A stretch of DNA of 38,588 nt from Fulvivirga sp. Its GTDB lineage: Bacteria > Bacteroidota > Bacteroidia > Cytophagales > Cyclobacteriaceae. The stretch is from NCBI GenBank assembly GCA_028280565.1, contig JANQLQ010000117.1, forward strand, positions 1 through 38,588. The letters are read 5' to 3'. The stretch's first letter is position 1. Every line of letters begins with the position of its first letter. The position numbers were made by a program, and so were the translations under genes. The notes under the pieces were generated by a model that worked only from the letters and a program-made list of their open reading frames with translations, was not told where the DNA came from and ran no database searches. Shown piece after piece: positions 1 to 7,517 of this stretch.

Positions 1-90
1 TTGTCACATTCAATTATTTGACAGACAGGGATTTAGCTAAAAATGAGACCGTTGGGTGTCCTCATCAAAAACGAAAAAAAACTTCTCTAT

Positions 91-250
91 CGTCATTCCT
101 TGCAGTTTGTGTGTTGGGCTAGGCGCGACAAGGAATCTGCGAAGTCGTGAAACGAAAACCCAGTATACCCAAAAAAAGGTTCAGGTTCAACGACACAACA
201 GATTCCTGCTCTCGCGCATCGCTCACCCGGCAAGGCCGGCAGGAATGACG
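91..250. repeat. Dispersed palindromic repeat, family A, copy 1
   Basis: The outer arms are CGTCATTCCT at 91 and AGGAATGACG ending at 250, which are exact inverted repeats. A second inner pair is AGGAATCTGC (131-140) against CAGATTCCTG (199-208). The same architecture, with the same arm sequences and the phrase CTCTCGCGC after the inner arm, recurs at 31920-32075. The short open frame across it is a by-product of the repeat and has no protein-like character. No transposase is present, so this resembles a REP/MITE-like non-autonomous repeat. Confidence 0.75.
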
Positions 251-542
251 AGGTTGGAAAGTAAAAATGACGAGGTTAGAAAGTAAGGAATGAGGTTCTT
301 AGGTAGGTTTTGGATGGATTTAGAACAGGATGTGGATCTCCCATCCTTTACAGCTCGCTGGCACTAGGTTTGAAACTAAAAACTCATTATCAATGACTTA
401 AATCTGACAAAGTAGTGCTAGTGTTACTAGCCCACTTGTTCAAGAAACATAAGAGATAGGAATAATAGTTTGTAGCCTGGACTCGATAACCATTTATCAC
501 TTTGATATTACTTGGGATAGTTTTGGCTACAGCTTGGCGACC

Positions 543-614
543 CTTGGTGCATTTGTGCCCTGATGGCGCAGGTTTTCCGGCCACGAAGGCACTAAGACTC
601 AAAGAATCACCAAG
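543..614. repeat. Palindromic repeat, family B
   Basis: CTTGGTG at 543-549 is mirrored by CACCAAG at 608-614. Inside, TTGTGCCCTGATGGC is an imperfect complement of GCCACGAAGGCACTAAG-type sequence at 580-597. The whole block could fold into one long imperfect hairpin. It lies in a non-coding stretch (251-875) in which I see no credible gene. Confidence 0.5.
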
Positions 615-875
615 AGATCTTTTTTACTTTTTAATCCAGCCATATTTTCATACACCCACATTTGTAAGCTGGCCAAGATGTCCCACTGGCCCGTTTACCC
701 TAGCTCTTGTTGGATAATTCTGATGCCTTCGCGGCTCGATGGGGAATTTCACAGGGACAAAGCCATACCCCTAAAGTCGCAAGGCTTTCTACGCTAGCTG
801 GGAAACTCTGCACAAGCTAATTCAGAAGGTAGGGACAAAAACTGACAAAAATCATGTCAAATCAAGGATAAAGCA

Positions 876-907
876 TTGAAGTAGATCAAACTATATACAT
901 ACATTTG
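876..907 (+). promoter_or_regulatory. Promoter of the tetR-rdh operon
   Basis: A -33 type TTG at 876-878 is followed after 21 bases by TACATTTG at 900-907, a perfect match to the Bacteroidota -7 consensus TAnnTTTG. Transcription would start about 915, just ahead of the tetR start at 931. The -7 box lies inside the palindromic operator, so a bound repressor should block it directly. Confidence 0.65.
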
Positions 908-921
908 TTAATGTATGTATA
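894..921. promoter_or_regulatory. TetR/AcrR-type operator palindrome
   Basis: Twelve-base arms, TATACATACATT (894-905) and AATGTATGTATA (910-921), are perfect inverted repeats around a TGTT centre. The inner 24 bases (896-919) differ from the E. coli acrAB operator, as I remember it, at a single central position. The site sits 10 bases before the tetR start and overlaps the -7 promoter box. Autorepression of the whole downstream operon is the natural inference. Confidence 0.85.
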
Positions 922-930
922 ATATAAGGC

Positions 931-1572
931 ATGAGAAGAACTAAAGAAGACGCAGAAAAGACCAGGCAGCAACTTTTAGAAGCGGCCAATATTATATTCC
1001 GAAAAAAAGGTTATGCCGCCACCAACCTGGGGGAGATAGCTGCTGCCGCGGATCTTACACGAGGAGCCATCACTTGGCATTTCCTCAACAAACAAACCAT
1101 TTTTAGAAGCCTTATCCTGGACAGTGCCATGGATGCCATGCACAGGGTAGAAGAAAACTTAAAAAGACCTGTCGACCCGCTGGAAAAGGTTATCGGATTT
1201 ATAAAGGACTTGGTGCATGACCGGGAGCGAAAACATGGGCAGATATGCCTGCTCAATAAACTGCTGGAAGAAAGCCCTGCCGAATTTGAAGATCTTAAAG
1301 AGAAGGTAATTAGTACCCAGGGGTTTATTATCGAGTCTTACAAAGGAATTATCCGCGAGGGGATAGCAGCGGGGGTTTTTCGTACCTCGATGGATCCTAG
1401 TTTTATTGCTAAATCCTTTCTTACCTTTTTCTGGGGCTTTTTTACGAATTATCCCATTATCTACTGTGAGTATACGGATGACCAATTGGTACATCACATG
1501 ACGGATTACTTCAGTCACCTGCTTCAACCTACAGAAAAGCTTAAACTCAAACTCGTTGATTCTCATGATTGA
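931..1572 (+). CDS. TetR/AcrR-family transcriptional repressor of the rdh operon
   Basis: This 213-residue protein has an N-terminal TetR helix-turn-helix: the stretch around residues 10-55 contains LGEIAAAADLTRGAITWHF, closely matching the AcrR recognition region (LGEIAKAAGVTRGAIYWHF from memory). The C-terminal helical part would bind a ligand and dimerise, and includes an aromatic-rich segment near FFWGFFTNYPIIYCEY. It starts with ATG at 931, ten bases after the operator palindrome. Its last 8 bases overlap the ATG of the first reductive dehalogenase gene, so it is the first gene of that operon and probably represses itself and the dehalogenases. Its ligand is unknown; a halogenated compound is a plausible inference. 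AcrR relatives usually guard RND efflux pumps, but no pump gene lies nearby. Confidence 0.9.
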   Translation: MRRTKEDAEKTRQQLLEAANIIFRKKGYAATNLGEIAAAADLTRGAITWHFLNKQTIFRSLILDSAMDAMHRVEENLKRPVDPLEKVIGFIKDLVHDRERKHGQICLLNKLLEESPAEFEDLKEKVISTQGFIIESYKGIIREGIAAGVFRTSMDPSFIAKSFLTFFWGFFTNYPIIYCEYTDDQLVHHMTDYFSHLLQPTEKLKLKLVDSHD

Positions 1573-2926
1573 AAAGATAGAACCTAAGCTAAGGTCCTTC
1601 AAAAAGGACCGGCGGGGATTTATGAAAAAGGCCTCGCTTTCCTTGCTAGCTCCTGTCCTGCCGTTTTCTGCTGAGCCCAATGTCCCGGGAAAGGAGCGTA
1701 AAAAGAAGAAAACGGATTTTGCTTTGTTTCGTAGGCAATACGATGCCATTGACGATATCTACGAGATAGAGTCGAATTATCGTCGCATGGACCAGGTGAA
1801 CACGGTTTTCAATCGTGGTTTCTGGGATGAAAAGGTCAAACCTGTCTTGATGTCCCTAGTTTCCAAAAAAATGGGGATGGCGCCTAATCCCTTAAAGAAT
1901 AAGCCGGGTTGGTCCCCGGTAGATCTTGCACTGGCTTCGGCAGCTACCAAGGCGACAAGCGTAACCGTAGGCTTGCGAGCTATCGGTGCCACCGATCTAG
2001 GCATACTTAATAGCTGGGAAACCCATACGAAAGAAGTAAATCCCAGCAAGCACAAGTTTAAATCTCTGGCGGAAGCCAGTAAGTATGTGAAAAGAGCGGC
2101 TAGGTTCCTCGGGGCTAGTGACGTAGGGATTGCTCCCTATGATGAGCGTTGGACATACAGCAAATGGTATGATGGTACGGCGTCGATTCTATCCGGCGGA
2201 GAAATAAAGCACGTGGAAGGTAAATTTCCTTTCAAGGTAAAGTCTGTGATAGCCATGGTCCATGAAATGGATTATGACGCCATGAAATGCCCCGGTGCGA
2301 TCAATGAAGCTGCTGTTCAAAAGGAATATGCCAGCATGGCGGAGGTGGGCTTTAAAGTGGCTACTTTTCTGAATGAACTAGGGTATCGTTGTATACCTGC
2401 CGGGAATGATCTTGGGTTAAGTGTTCCTGTCGCAATACAGGCCGGTTTAGGTGAGATCAGCCGTATGGGAACACTCATCCATGAAAAATATGGCTCTCGC
2501 ATTCGCCTTTCCAAGATATACACGGACCTGGAACTTCAGCCGGATAAACCCATCACCTTTGGCGTGCAGGAGTTTTGCCGAAAATGTAAAAAATGCGCGG
2601 TCGCCTGTCCTTCCCAGTCCATTAGCCTAGAGACCGAGCCCACAAAAGCCCCTAACACTGGGACCATCTCCAGTCACCCCGGGGTGAAGAAGTGGTACCA
2701 AAATGGTGAAACTTGCTTCCAATACTGGGAACGGCAGGGACTCGGCTGTGGGATATGCGTAGCCGTATGTCCATACAATAAGAAAGACAACTGGGTACAT
2801 GATATTTCCAAGGCCGTGGTGAGTATACCTGTAGGACGCGATGTGGCACGCCAGTTGGATGATGCCTTCGGCTATGGGGATATAAAACCGGGGAACGTCG
2901 AGGAATTCTGGAATAAAGACGATTAA
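1565..2926 (+). CDS. rdhA: Reductive dehalogenase catalytic subunit, copy 1 (RdhA)
   Basis: This is a 453-residue corrinoid iron-sulfur enzyme of the RdhA family, which removes halogen from organohalides by reduction. A twin-arginine signal (DRRGFMK, RR at 16-17) predicts folded export by Tat. Two ferredoxin-type motifs follow: CxxCxxCxxxCP at Cys338/341/344/348, and Cys384-x10-CxxCxxxCP at 395/398/402. Aligning by eye to tetrachloroethene dehalogenase PceA, its catalytic Tyr246, Asn272 and Arg305 correspond here to Tyr255, Asn281 and Arg314 with identical spacing, so the active site looks intact. The ATG at 1565 overlaps the tetR stop by 8 bases (translational coupling); a TTG three codons upstream is less likely. 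A second copy follows after 4 bases. The related QueG enzymes lack Tat signals and these neighbours. The substrate cannot be read from the sequence. Confidence 0.88.
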   Translation: MIEKIEPKLRSFKKDRRGFMKKASLSLLAPVLPFSAEPNVPGKERKKKKTDFALFRRQYDAIDDIYEIESNYRRMDQVNTVFNRGFWDEKVKPVLMSLVSKKMGMAPNPLKNKPGWSPVDLALASAATKATSVTVGLRAIGATDLGILNSWETHTKEVNPSKHKFKSLAEASKYVKRAARFLGASDVGIAPYDERWTYSKWYDGTASILSGGEIKHVEGKFPFKVKSVIAMVHEMDYDAMKCPGAINEAAVQKEYASMAEVGFKVATFLNELGYRCIPAGNDLGLSVPVAIQAGLGEISRMGTLIHEKYGSRIRLSKIYTDLELQPDKPITFGVQEFCRKCKKCAVACPSQSISLETEPTKAPNTGTISSHPGVKKWYQNGETCFQYWERQGLGCGICVAVCPYNKKDNWVHDISKAVVSIPVGRDVARQLDDAFGYGDIKPGNVEEFWNKDD

Positions 2927-2930
2927 GCCC

Positions 2931-4292
2931 ATGGAACAGCATCATTTTAAAAATGACAAAGAGAATTCAAGAAGGGATTTTCTGAAAAAATCATTGCTTT
3001 CCGGGCTGAGTGCCCCCGTTTTAGGAGGATTGGGAGTAGCGAGTGCGGTAGTGGCAGGACAGGAAAAGCAAAAATTTTCCTTTACAACTAAAAAATACAA
3101 GTCGATCGATGACATCTATAAAATCTCACCGGCCTATAAGCGTATGCGTCAAAAGAATACCATTTTTTGCCGGTGGGGATGGGACCCCAAGTATAATGAA
3201 CCTGGAGGGCGTGGGCTTAGTTTCATGACCAAATGGTTTTATATGGTACCTAACCCATTGGTGGAAGAGCCGGGTTTTGGCAAACTGGAGCACGCCCTGG
3301 AGCATGCCAGCTTTGCAGGCCAAAACGATACCACTGGGTTAAGCGGGGCAGGGGTAAGAAATGAAGGGATCTTTGCCGATTGGGATAGGTTTACCAACCC
3401 CAAGATACAGGAAAAGTACCCCTTTAAATCCCCAAAACATGCGGCGCATTACATCAAGCGGGCGGCCAGGTTTTTAGGGGCTGACGATGTGGGGGTCGCT
3501 CCTTACGATGAACGTTGGATCTACAGTAAATGGTACGATGTAGGCAAAGCCCTTAACAAGGTCCCCGGAAACTACGAGGAAGAGGCCGTTTTCCCGTTCG
3601 AGATAAAATCCGTGATCGTCACCATCCATGAAATGGACAAGGAGGCTATGAAAGTGCCCGGTTATTTAATGGACGCTGCGGCCGGCATCGGGTATGCGAA
3701 AATGGCGGAGGCTGGCCACAAAATTTCCGTGTTTCTTAACAACCTAGGCTACAAGGCTATTCCTGCTGGAAATGATACTTCGATGAGTGTACCTACGGCG
3801 ATACAAGCAGGATTAGGGGAGTACAGTAGGATGGGCACCATGATACATCCAAAGTACGGTTCAGGGGTACGGATACAGAAGGTGTATACTGACCTGGCGA
3901 TAGAACCGGACCAACCCATCACCTTTGGGGTACAGGAGTTTTGCAAAAAGTGCAAAAAATGTGCGGATCACTGTCCTTCGAAAGCCATTTCGCTGGATGA
4001 GGAACCGGGTGAAAAACCTACAGTAGATTCTATTTCTTCCCACCCGGGAGTAAAAAAGTGGTACCACGACAATGAGAAATGCTTTAGCCAATGGGAAAAA
4101 TTTGGTACAGGTTGTGGTATCTGTCTTACCGTTTGCCCTTACAACAAACCCGATACTTGGGTGCACGATCTGTCCAAAATGGTCGTGAGCGTACCTATCG
4201 GTCGCGATATAGCCCGCCAGTTGGATGATGCCTTTGGGTATGGAAATATTGAAAATAAAAACCTACAAAATTTTTGGAATAAAGAAGATTAA
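2931..4292 (+). CDS. rdhA: Reductive dehalogenase catalytic subunit, copy 2 (RdhA)
   Basis: This 453-residue paralogue of the preceding gene has the same layout. A twin-arginine signal, SRRDFLKK (RR at 14-15), is followed by a hydrophobic segment. The CxxCxxCxxxCP cluster starts at Cys338, and a second cluster uses Cys384, 395, 398 and 402. The PceA-equivalent catalytic residues are Tyr255, Asn281 and Arg314, at exactly the same numbers as in copy 1. The shared signature APYDERWxYSKWYD and the region around PAGNDxxxSVPxAIQAGLGE are nearly invariant between copies, while the N-terminal thirds (residues 60-140) differ strongly, suggesting different substrate pockets. The gene starts 4 bases after copy 1 ends and is followed 11 bases later by the anchor gene. 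The pair looks like an old tandem duplication with functional divergence. Confidence 0.88.
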   Translation: MEQHHFKNDKENSRRDFLKKSLLSGLSAPVLGGLGVASAVVAGQEKQKFSFTTKKYKSIDDIYKISPAYKRMRQKNTIFCRWGWDPKYNEPGGRGLSFMTKWFYMVPNPLVEEPGFGKLEHALEHASFAGQNDTTGLSGAGVRNEGIFADWDRFTNPKIQEKYPFKSPKHAAHYIKRAARFLGADDVGVAPYDERWIYSKWYDVGKALNKVPGNYEEEAVFPFEIKSVIVTIHEMDKEAMKVPGYLMDAAAGIGYAKMAEAGHKISVFLNNLGYKAIPAGNDTSMSVPTAIQAGLGEYSRMGTMIHPKYGSGVRIQKVYTDLAIEPDQPITFGVQEFCKKCKKCADHCPSKAISLDEEPGEKPTVDSISSHPGVKKWYHDNEKCFSQWEKFGTGCGICLTVCPYNKPDTWVHDLSKMVVSVPIGRDIARQLDDAFGYGNIENKNLQNFWNKED

Positions 4293-4303
4293 AAGAAAAA
4301 GCT

Positions 4304-5749
4304 ATGGAATTATTCACGCTCATTTCTCTCAGTGCCGCTTTTGCTCTTTCACTATATTATTTTATCCTGAAGGCTAAGAAAAACGGCTATTCGACGCGGA
4401 CTTGGAGTTTTGGAATCACCGCTATTATACTGATTCCCTTCGGGGCGGCCTGGGCGGCTACCAGCTTTGGAGAAGGTGAGCCCATGGCGGCCTACATGGG
4501 CATCTTAATTTTTAGCGGGTTAGGTCTTATTTTCGGTTTGCTGGCTTATAACAGCTTGGCGCGGAGTAAAGACCATCCCGATAGATCGGCACAAAGTGAC
4601 GGACAATCCTCAACTGCCAAACTAGGAGTTACCATTGCTTTGATTATGCTTATTAGCGTGGCAGCCATCCTGTTACCCTTGGCCCTTGGCTTGAAAAGAA
4701 CAGCCGGGATGCTCGGGAATAAAGCATCTGTGACCGAGCTAGTGGCAGAAAAAGTTCTATCCGATGAAGCCCTTCCCCTTATAATAAAGAAAACACTAGC
4801 CTATGAAACCCTCTATGGCAAATACCCTGAGACCTTGAAAGAACGGATGATGCAATCCATGCTTTCAGGTGTGGCCCCTGGGGAGATGGTAAGGCTTTTG
4901 GACCCGGTAATTCCTGCCACAGAACGGCTGGCCATACTCGACGAGGCAGCAAATAGCATCAGTAGTTGGTTAACGAGTGAAGAAACTTACCCTCAAATGA
5001 CGCTGGGACCTGGCTTGTATTTCTCCCGGTTGGGAAACGACCCCGAATTCCTGGTACGTTGGATCTACAAAAATTTTACGCTACCACCTATGCGCGATAC
5101 GGTAGTGGCAAAATTCAATGCCGGGGAGTTTTCAGACAATTTTGATCACTACATGGGCACACCCCCCGACTCGATCAAAGAAATGCTAATTGCGCCGGCT
5201 GCCCTAGCATTGCAGAAGCAACTGGCGGCCGTTGAAGTGCCGGCGGCCATCAATCTCGCGGATCAATTGCAACAGCAGGTGACTGCAGAAGAAATAACGG
5301 CCCGGAAGAGCTCTATAAAGCGTGTATTACTGGTTTTTGGGTGGGCATGGCTATTGCCGGTCCTGCTGCTTGTTGCAGCTTCGGTGATTATTGTAACGAC
5401 CAAGCGACCATTATTCAAATGGCTGGCGATCATGCTGTTATGTCTCGGTGTGGTGGGCAGCTTGATGATCAGCCCCTTGAGGGACATGGACGGAACGGTC
5501 TACACCTTGGTAGAAACAGCTTCTGGGCAGGCACCGGCACCGGCATTGGCCATACTTTTTTACACGATGCCAGTACTGCTGGCCCATGTAGGGGAACTGT
5601 TAGTACCCCTGGTCAATGGATTATTGATTGTTGGTCTTATCCTTTTGGCTGTGGCTTACAAGCAGTACATCCACGGCGGTTTCGAAACCCTTAAACAAAA
5701 ATTTGCCCATGGAAAGCACGAGAAGATCGAAGCAGCAAATAAAGCGTGA
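4304..5749 (+). CDS. Polytopic membrane protein with RdhB-like N-terminus, long fusion form
   Basis: This protein of 481 residues lies where the small dehalogenase anchor RdhB normally sits. Residues 1-90 hold three predicted membrane helices and end with a GEGEP-AAYMG segment followed by a hydrophobic FSGLGLIFGLLAY helix, resembling ordinary RdhB (about 90-100 residues, three helices, Glu-rich extracytoplasmic loop). Here the chain continues with a fourth helix (about 107-130), a soluble domain of about 210 residues (131-340), and more helices near 345-369, 375-394 and 411-455. I do not recognise the extra part. By position and topology it should tether the exported RdhA proteins to the membrane, and the added domain may contact them or the electron donor. 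Its end overlaps the rdhC-like gene by 41 bases. The RdhB assignment rests on topology and context, so it is moderate. Confidence 0.6.
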   Translation: MELFTLISLSAAFALSLYYFILKAKKNGYSTRTWSFGITAIILIPFGAAWAATSFGEGEPMAAYMGILIFSGLGLIFGLLAYNSLARSKDHPDRSAQSDGQSSTAKLGVTIALIMLISVAAILLPLALGLKRTAGMLGNKASVTELVAEKVLSDEALPLIIKKTLAYETLYGKYPETLKERMMQSMLSGVAPGEMVRLLDPVIPATERLAILDEAANSISSWLTSEETYPQMTLGPGLYFSRLGNDPEFLVRWIYKNFTLPPMRDTVVAKFNAGEFSDNFDHYMGTPPDSIKEMLIAPAALALQKQLAAVEVPAAINLADQLQQQVTAEEITARKSSIKRVLLVFGWAWLLPVLLLVAASVIIVTTKRPLFKWLAIMLLCLGVVGSLMISPLRDMDGTVYTLVETASGQAPAPALAILFYTMPVLLAHVGELLVPLVNGLLIVGLILLAVAYKQYIHGGFETLKQKFAHGKHEKIEAANKA

Positions 5750-6959
5750 CCGGGTAAAAAAGAAGAAAAGAGAAGAGCGGTTGGCGTGGGTTACCTTGCT
5801 ATTACTGGTAGCCTGTGCGATAGTTGGGTTTAACCGGGCCACGACTGATCTAACGCCTTACTTCTCGAAACTTTTCCCGGGGGCGTCTCGATTTGAAGGA
5901 GATGGCTATGAAACTTACCTGGCCTTTGATTCGGAAGAGCGCTTGATCGGGTGTGTGACCACAAGTGCTTACAATGGTTTTGGAGGGCCGTTAAAGGTGG
6001 CAGTAGCAATAGATACCATGGGTGCTGTCCTTGGAATAGAAGTGGTGGAACACCGGGAGACCCCTTCATGGTTTGATCGGGTGCAGCAAAGTGGATTGGC
6101 CGAAACCCTAGTGGGTAAAACCTACAAAGATCCCATTACACTCTATGAAGATGTAGACGGCGTGACCGGGGCTACATATACCGTACGTGCTATCGTGACC
6201 TCTGTGAAAGAAGCTACATTGGATATCGCCGAGTCAAAGTTTAACATTGACATTACACCCTATCTACCCCAAGAGCGTATCAAATTTGGTATCCCGGAGA
6301 TCAGCCTGGTACTGCTGTTGCTGGTCGCCACGATTGGTACGGCCAAAGTACCTGCCCGTCATAAAAATACCCTGAAATGGACCATTATGGTATTGGGAAT
6401 GATATTCGTAGGTTTTGTATATAACCATCCGCTTACCCTGGTGGACATCAATAAGCTGATCATGGGGTATTGGCCGGATGTTTATCATCAACTTTACTGG
6501 TACCTGCTGATCTTTGGTATCATCTTGATCTTCCTTACTACGGGTAGAAATACCTACTGCAGGTACATCTGCCCCTTTGGTGTGGTACAAGAGTGTGTAG
6601 GTGTAGTAGGGGGTGCAAAAGGGCTACATTCTAAAACCTACCACAACCTGTTTGACTGGACTCGCCGGGTGGTGGTACTTTTGGCCATTATGATCGCGTT
6701 GGTTTACAGGAACCCGGGATTAAGCTCTTACGAAGTGTACGGTACACTTTTCAACCTCTTGGGCACTAACCGGGAGGTACTTTTCCTAGGAGTTGTATTA
6801 CTCTTTTCCCTGTTTATCAAACGGCCTTGGTGTAATTATTTATGCCCTATACCGGTGATCGAACACTATGCCAGGTTCATCTATAAAAAGATACAGCAGC
6901 CCATTACCATGATGCGAAGGAAAAGGGAACCGCAATACCCTACTTTGGAAACAAAATGA
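5709..6959 (+). CDS. rdhC: RdhC/NosR-like membrane flavoprotein
   Basis: Read from ATG 5709, this 416-residue protein has one N-terminal helix (about 24-42), an extracytoplasmic FMN-binding domain, then about five membrane helices. The motif DGVTGAT (residues 150-156) fits the ApbE flavinylation consensus, with Thr156 the expected covalent FMN site. Two CxxxCP motifs (Cys284/288 and Cys375/379) lie in the membrane part, as in PceC/RdhC and NosR. Known relatives are thought to pass electrons from the quinone pool across the membrane, here to the exported RdhA enzymes. A longer TTG-initiated frame from 5628 would overlap the previous gene by 122 bases and add an unlikely hydrophobic leader, so 5709 is preferred. 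No nos genes are nearby, which favours the dehalogenase role. An ApbE gene would be needed elsewhere in the genome. Confidence 0.85.
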   Translation: MESTRRSKQQIKRDRVKKKKREERLAWVTLLLLVACAIVGFNRATTDLTPYFSKLFPGASRFEGDGYETYLAFDSEERLIGCVTTSAYNGFGGPLKVAVAIDTMGAVLGIEVVEHRETPSWFDRVQQSGLAETLVGKTYKDPITLYEDVDGVTGATYTVRAIVTSVKEATLDIAESKFNIDITPYLPQERIKFGIPEISLVLLLLVATIGTAKVPARHKNTLKWTIMVLGMIFVGFVYNHPLTLVDINKLIMGYWPDVYHQLYWYLLIFGIILIFLTTGRNTYCRYICPFGVVQECVGVVGGAKGLHSKTYHNLFDWTRRVVVLLAIMIALVYRNPGLSSYEVYGTLFNLLGTNREVLFLGVVLLFSLFIKRPWCNYLCPIPVIEHYARFIYKKIQQPITMMRRKREPQYPTLETK

Positions 6960-6966
6960 ACAGGTC

Positions 6967-7068
6967 ATGAAAAAGAACAAAGACCAAGTATTGATAGGCC
7001 TTTTCGTAATAGGTATGCTATTCATCATTGTAGAGATTGCAGCTAATATTTTCAGTTTGATCTTCTGA
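6967..7068 (+). CDS. 33-residue single-helix membrane protein
   Basis: A short open frame begins with ATG 7 bases after the rdhC-like stop. It encodes MKKNKDQ followed by a hydrophobic helix of about 22 residues (VLIGLFVIGMLFIIVEIAAN) and ends IFSLIF-stop. Basic residues at the front suggest the N-terminus stays in the cytoplasm. The tight spacing, same strand and clean helix support it as the last gene of the rdh operon. It may be a small accessory subunit of the membrane complex. No family is recognised and homologues would have to be sought. Confidence 0.5.
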   Translation: MKKNKDQVLIGLFVIGMLFIIVEIAANIFSLIF

Positions 7069-7517
7069 GTTATACAAGTGTGCAGCCTAGGTGATAAGCG
7101 AGGCGGTACTAGGATTTTGCCTAATTCTAAACGCGCCCACTTCCAAACGTCCTTGAAAATTAGCTTTGGTAGTAGAACGTTTAATTTTGGCAATTTAAGT
7201 TATGTTTTAAGATGTTCCGGGTAATGCTATCTTCGTAATGAGCAATTCAAGCGGGATTTTGTGGTTCTAAGCCCGGTTTTCATTTTCTTTTGCACGCCCA
7301 AAAGAAAACGAAACAAAAGAAAAGGGTGCCAGCAACAAAGCCCATTTTCCGCGCAAAACACACTATCCAGCCCCTATAGGCCGCTCACCCACAGGCCTCA
7401 AATGGGCCGCGCTGTTCCTGGAGGTCTCCCCTCCATACGCCACTTGAATTTTCAATGATGCCCTACTTCCAAACGGATAGCTACAAATGCCTACTCAGCG
7501 TTTGAGCGATCGACGCT
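7069..7517. other. Non-coding stretch between the rdh operon and the TPR/SH3 gene
   Basis: No credible gene is visible on either strand; the short frames have low-complexity or arginine-proline-rich translations. The stretch contains the hairpin at 7283-7308. It separates two convergent transcription units, so terminators for both should lie here, but I see no classical hairpin plus T-run directly after 7068. Confidence 0.5.
7283..7308. repeat. Hairpin TTTTCTTTTG/CAAAAGAAAA
   Basis: Ten-base arms at 7283-7292 and 7299-7308 are perfect complements around the loop CACGCC. A third purine-rich block (ACAAAAGAAAAGGG) follows at 7313-7326. The sequence resembles dispersed palindromes common between Bacteroidota genes. 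It could also end transcription of the convergent genes on both sides. Confidence 0.5.

Noticed and set aside
56-286. Plus-strand frame of 76 codons over the first repeat
   Set aside because: It coincides with palindromic repeat family A and its translation has no protein-like pattern.
1159-1749. Long minus-strand open frame of 196 codons opposite tetR and rdhA1
   Set aside because: It lies fully antisense to two genes with strong motifs, has no recognisable domain and no start context. It is a shadow frame.
1565-4292. The two rdhA-like genes as epoxyqueuosine reductases (QueG)
   Set aside because: QueG shares the corrinoid and iron-sulfur fold but is cytoplasmic. These have Tat signals, the PceA Tyr/Asn/Arg set with exact spacing, and anchor and RdhC-like neighbours.
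5709-6959. The FMN-binding membrane protein as NosR of nitrous oxide reduction
   Set aside because: No nosZ, nosD or related genes lie in the window, and the gene overlaps the RdhB-like gene of a dehalogenase operon.
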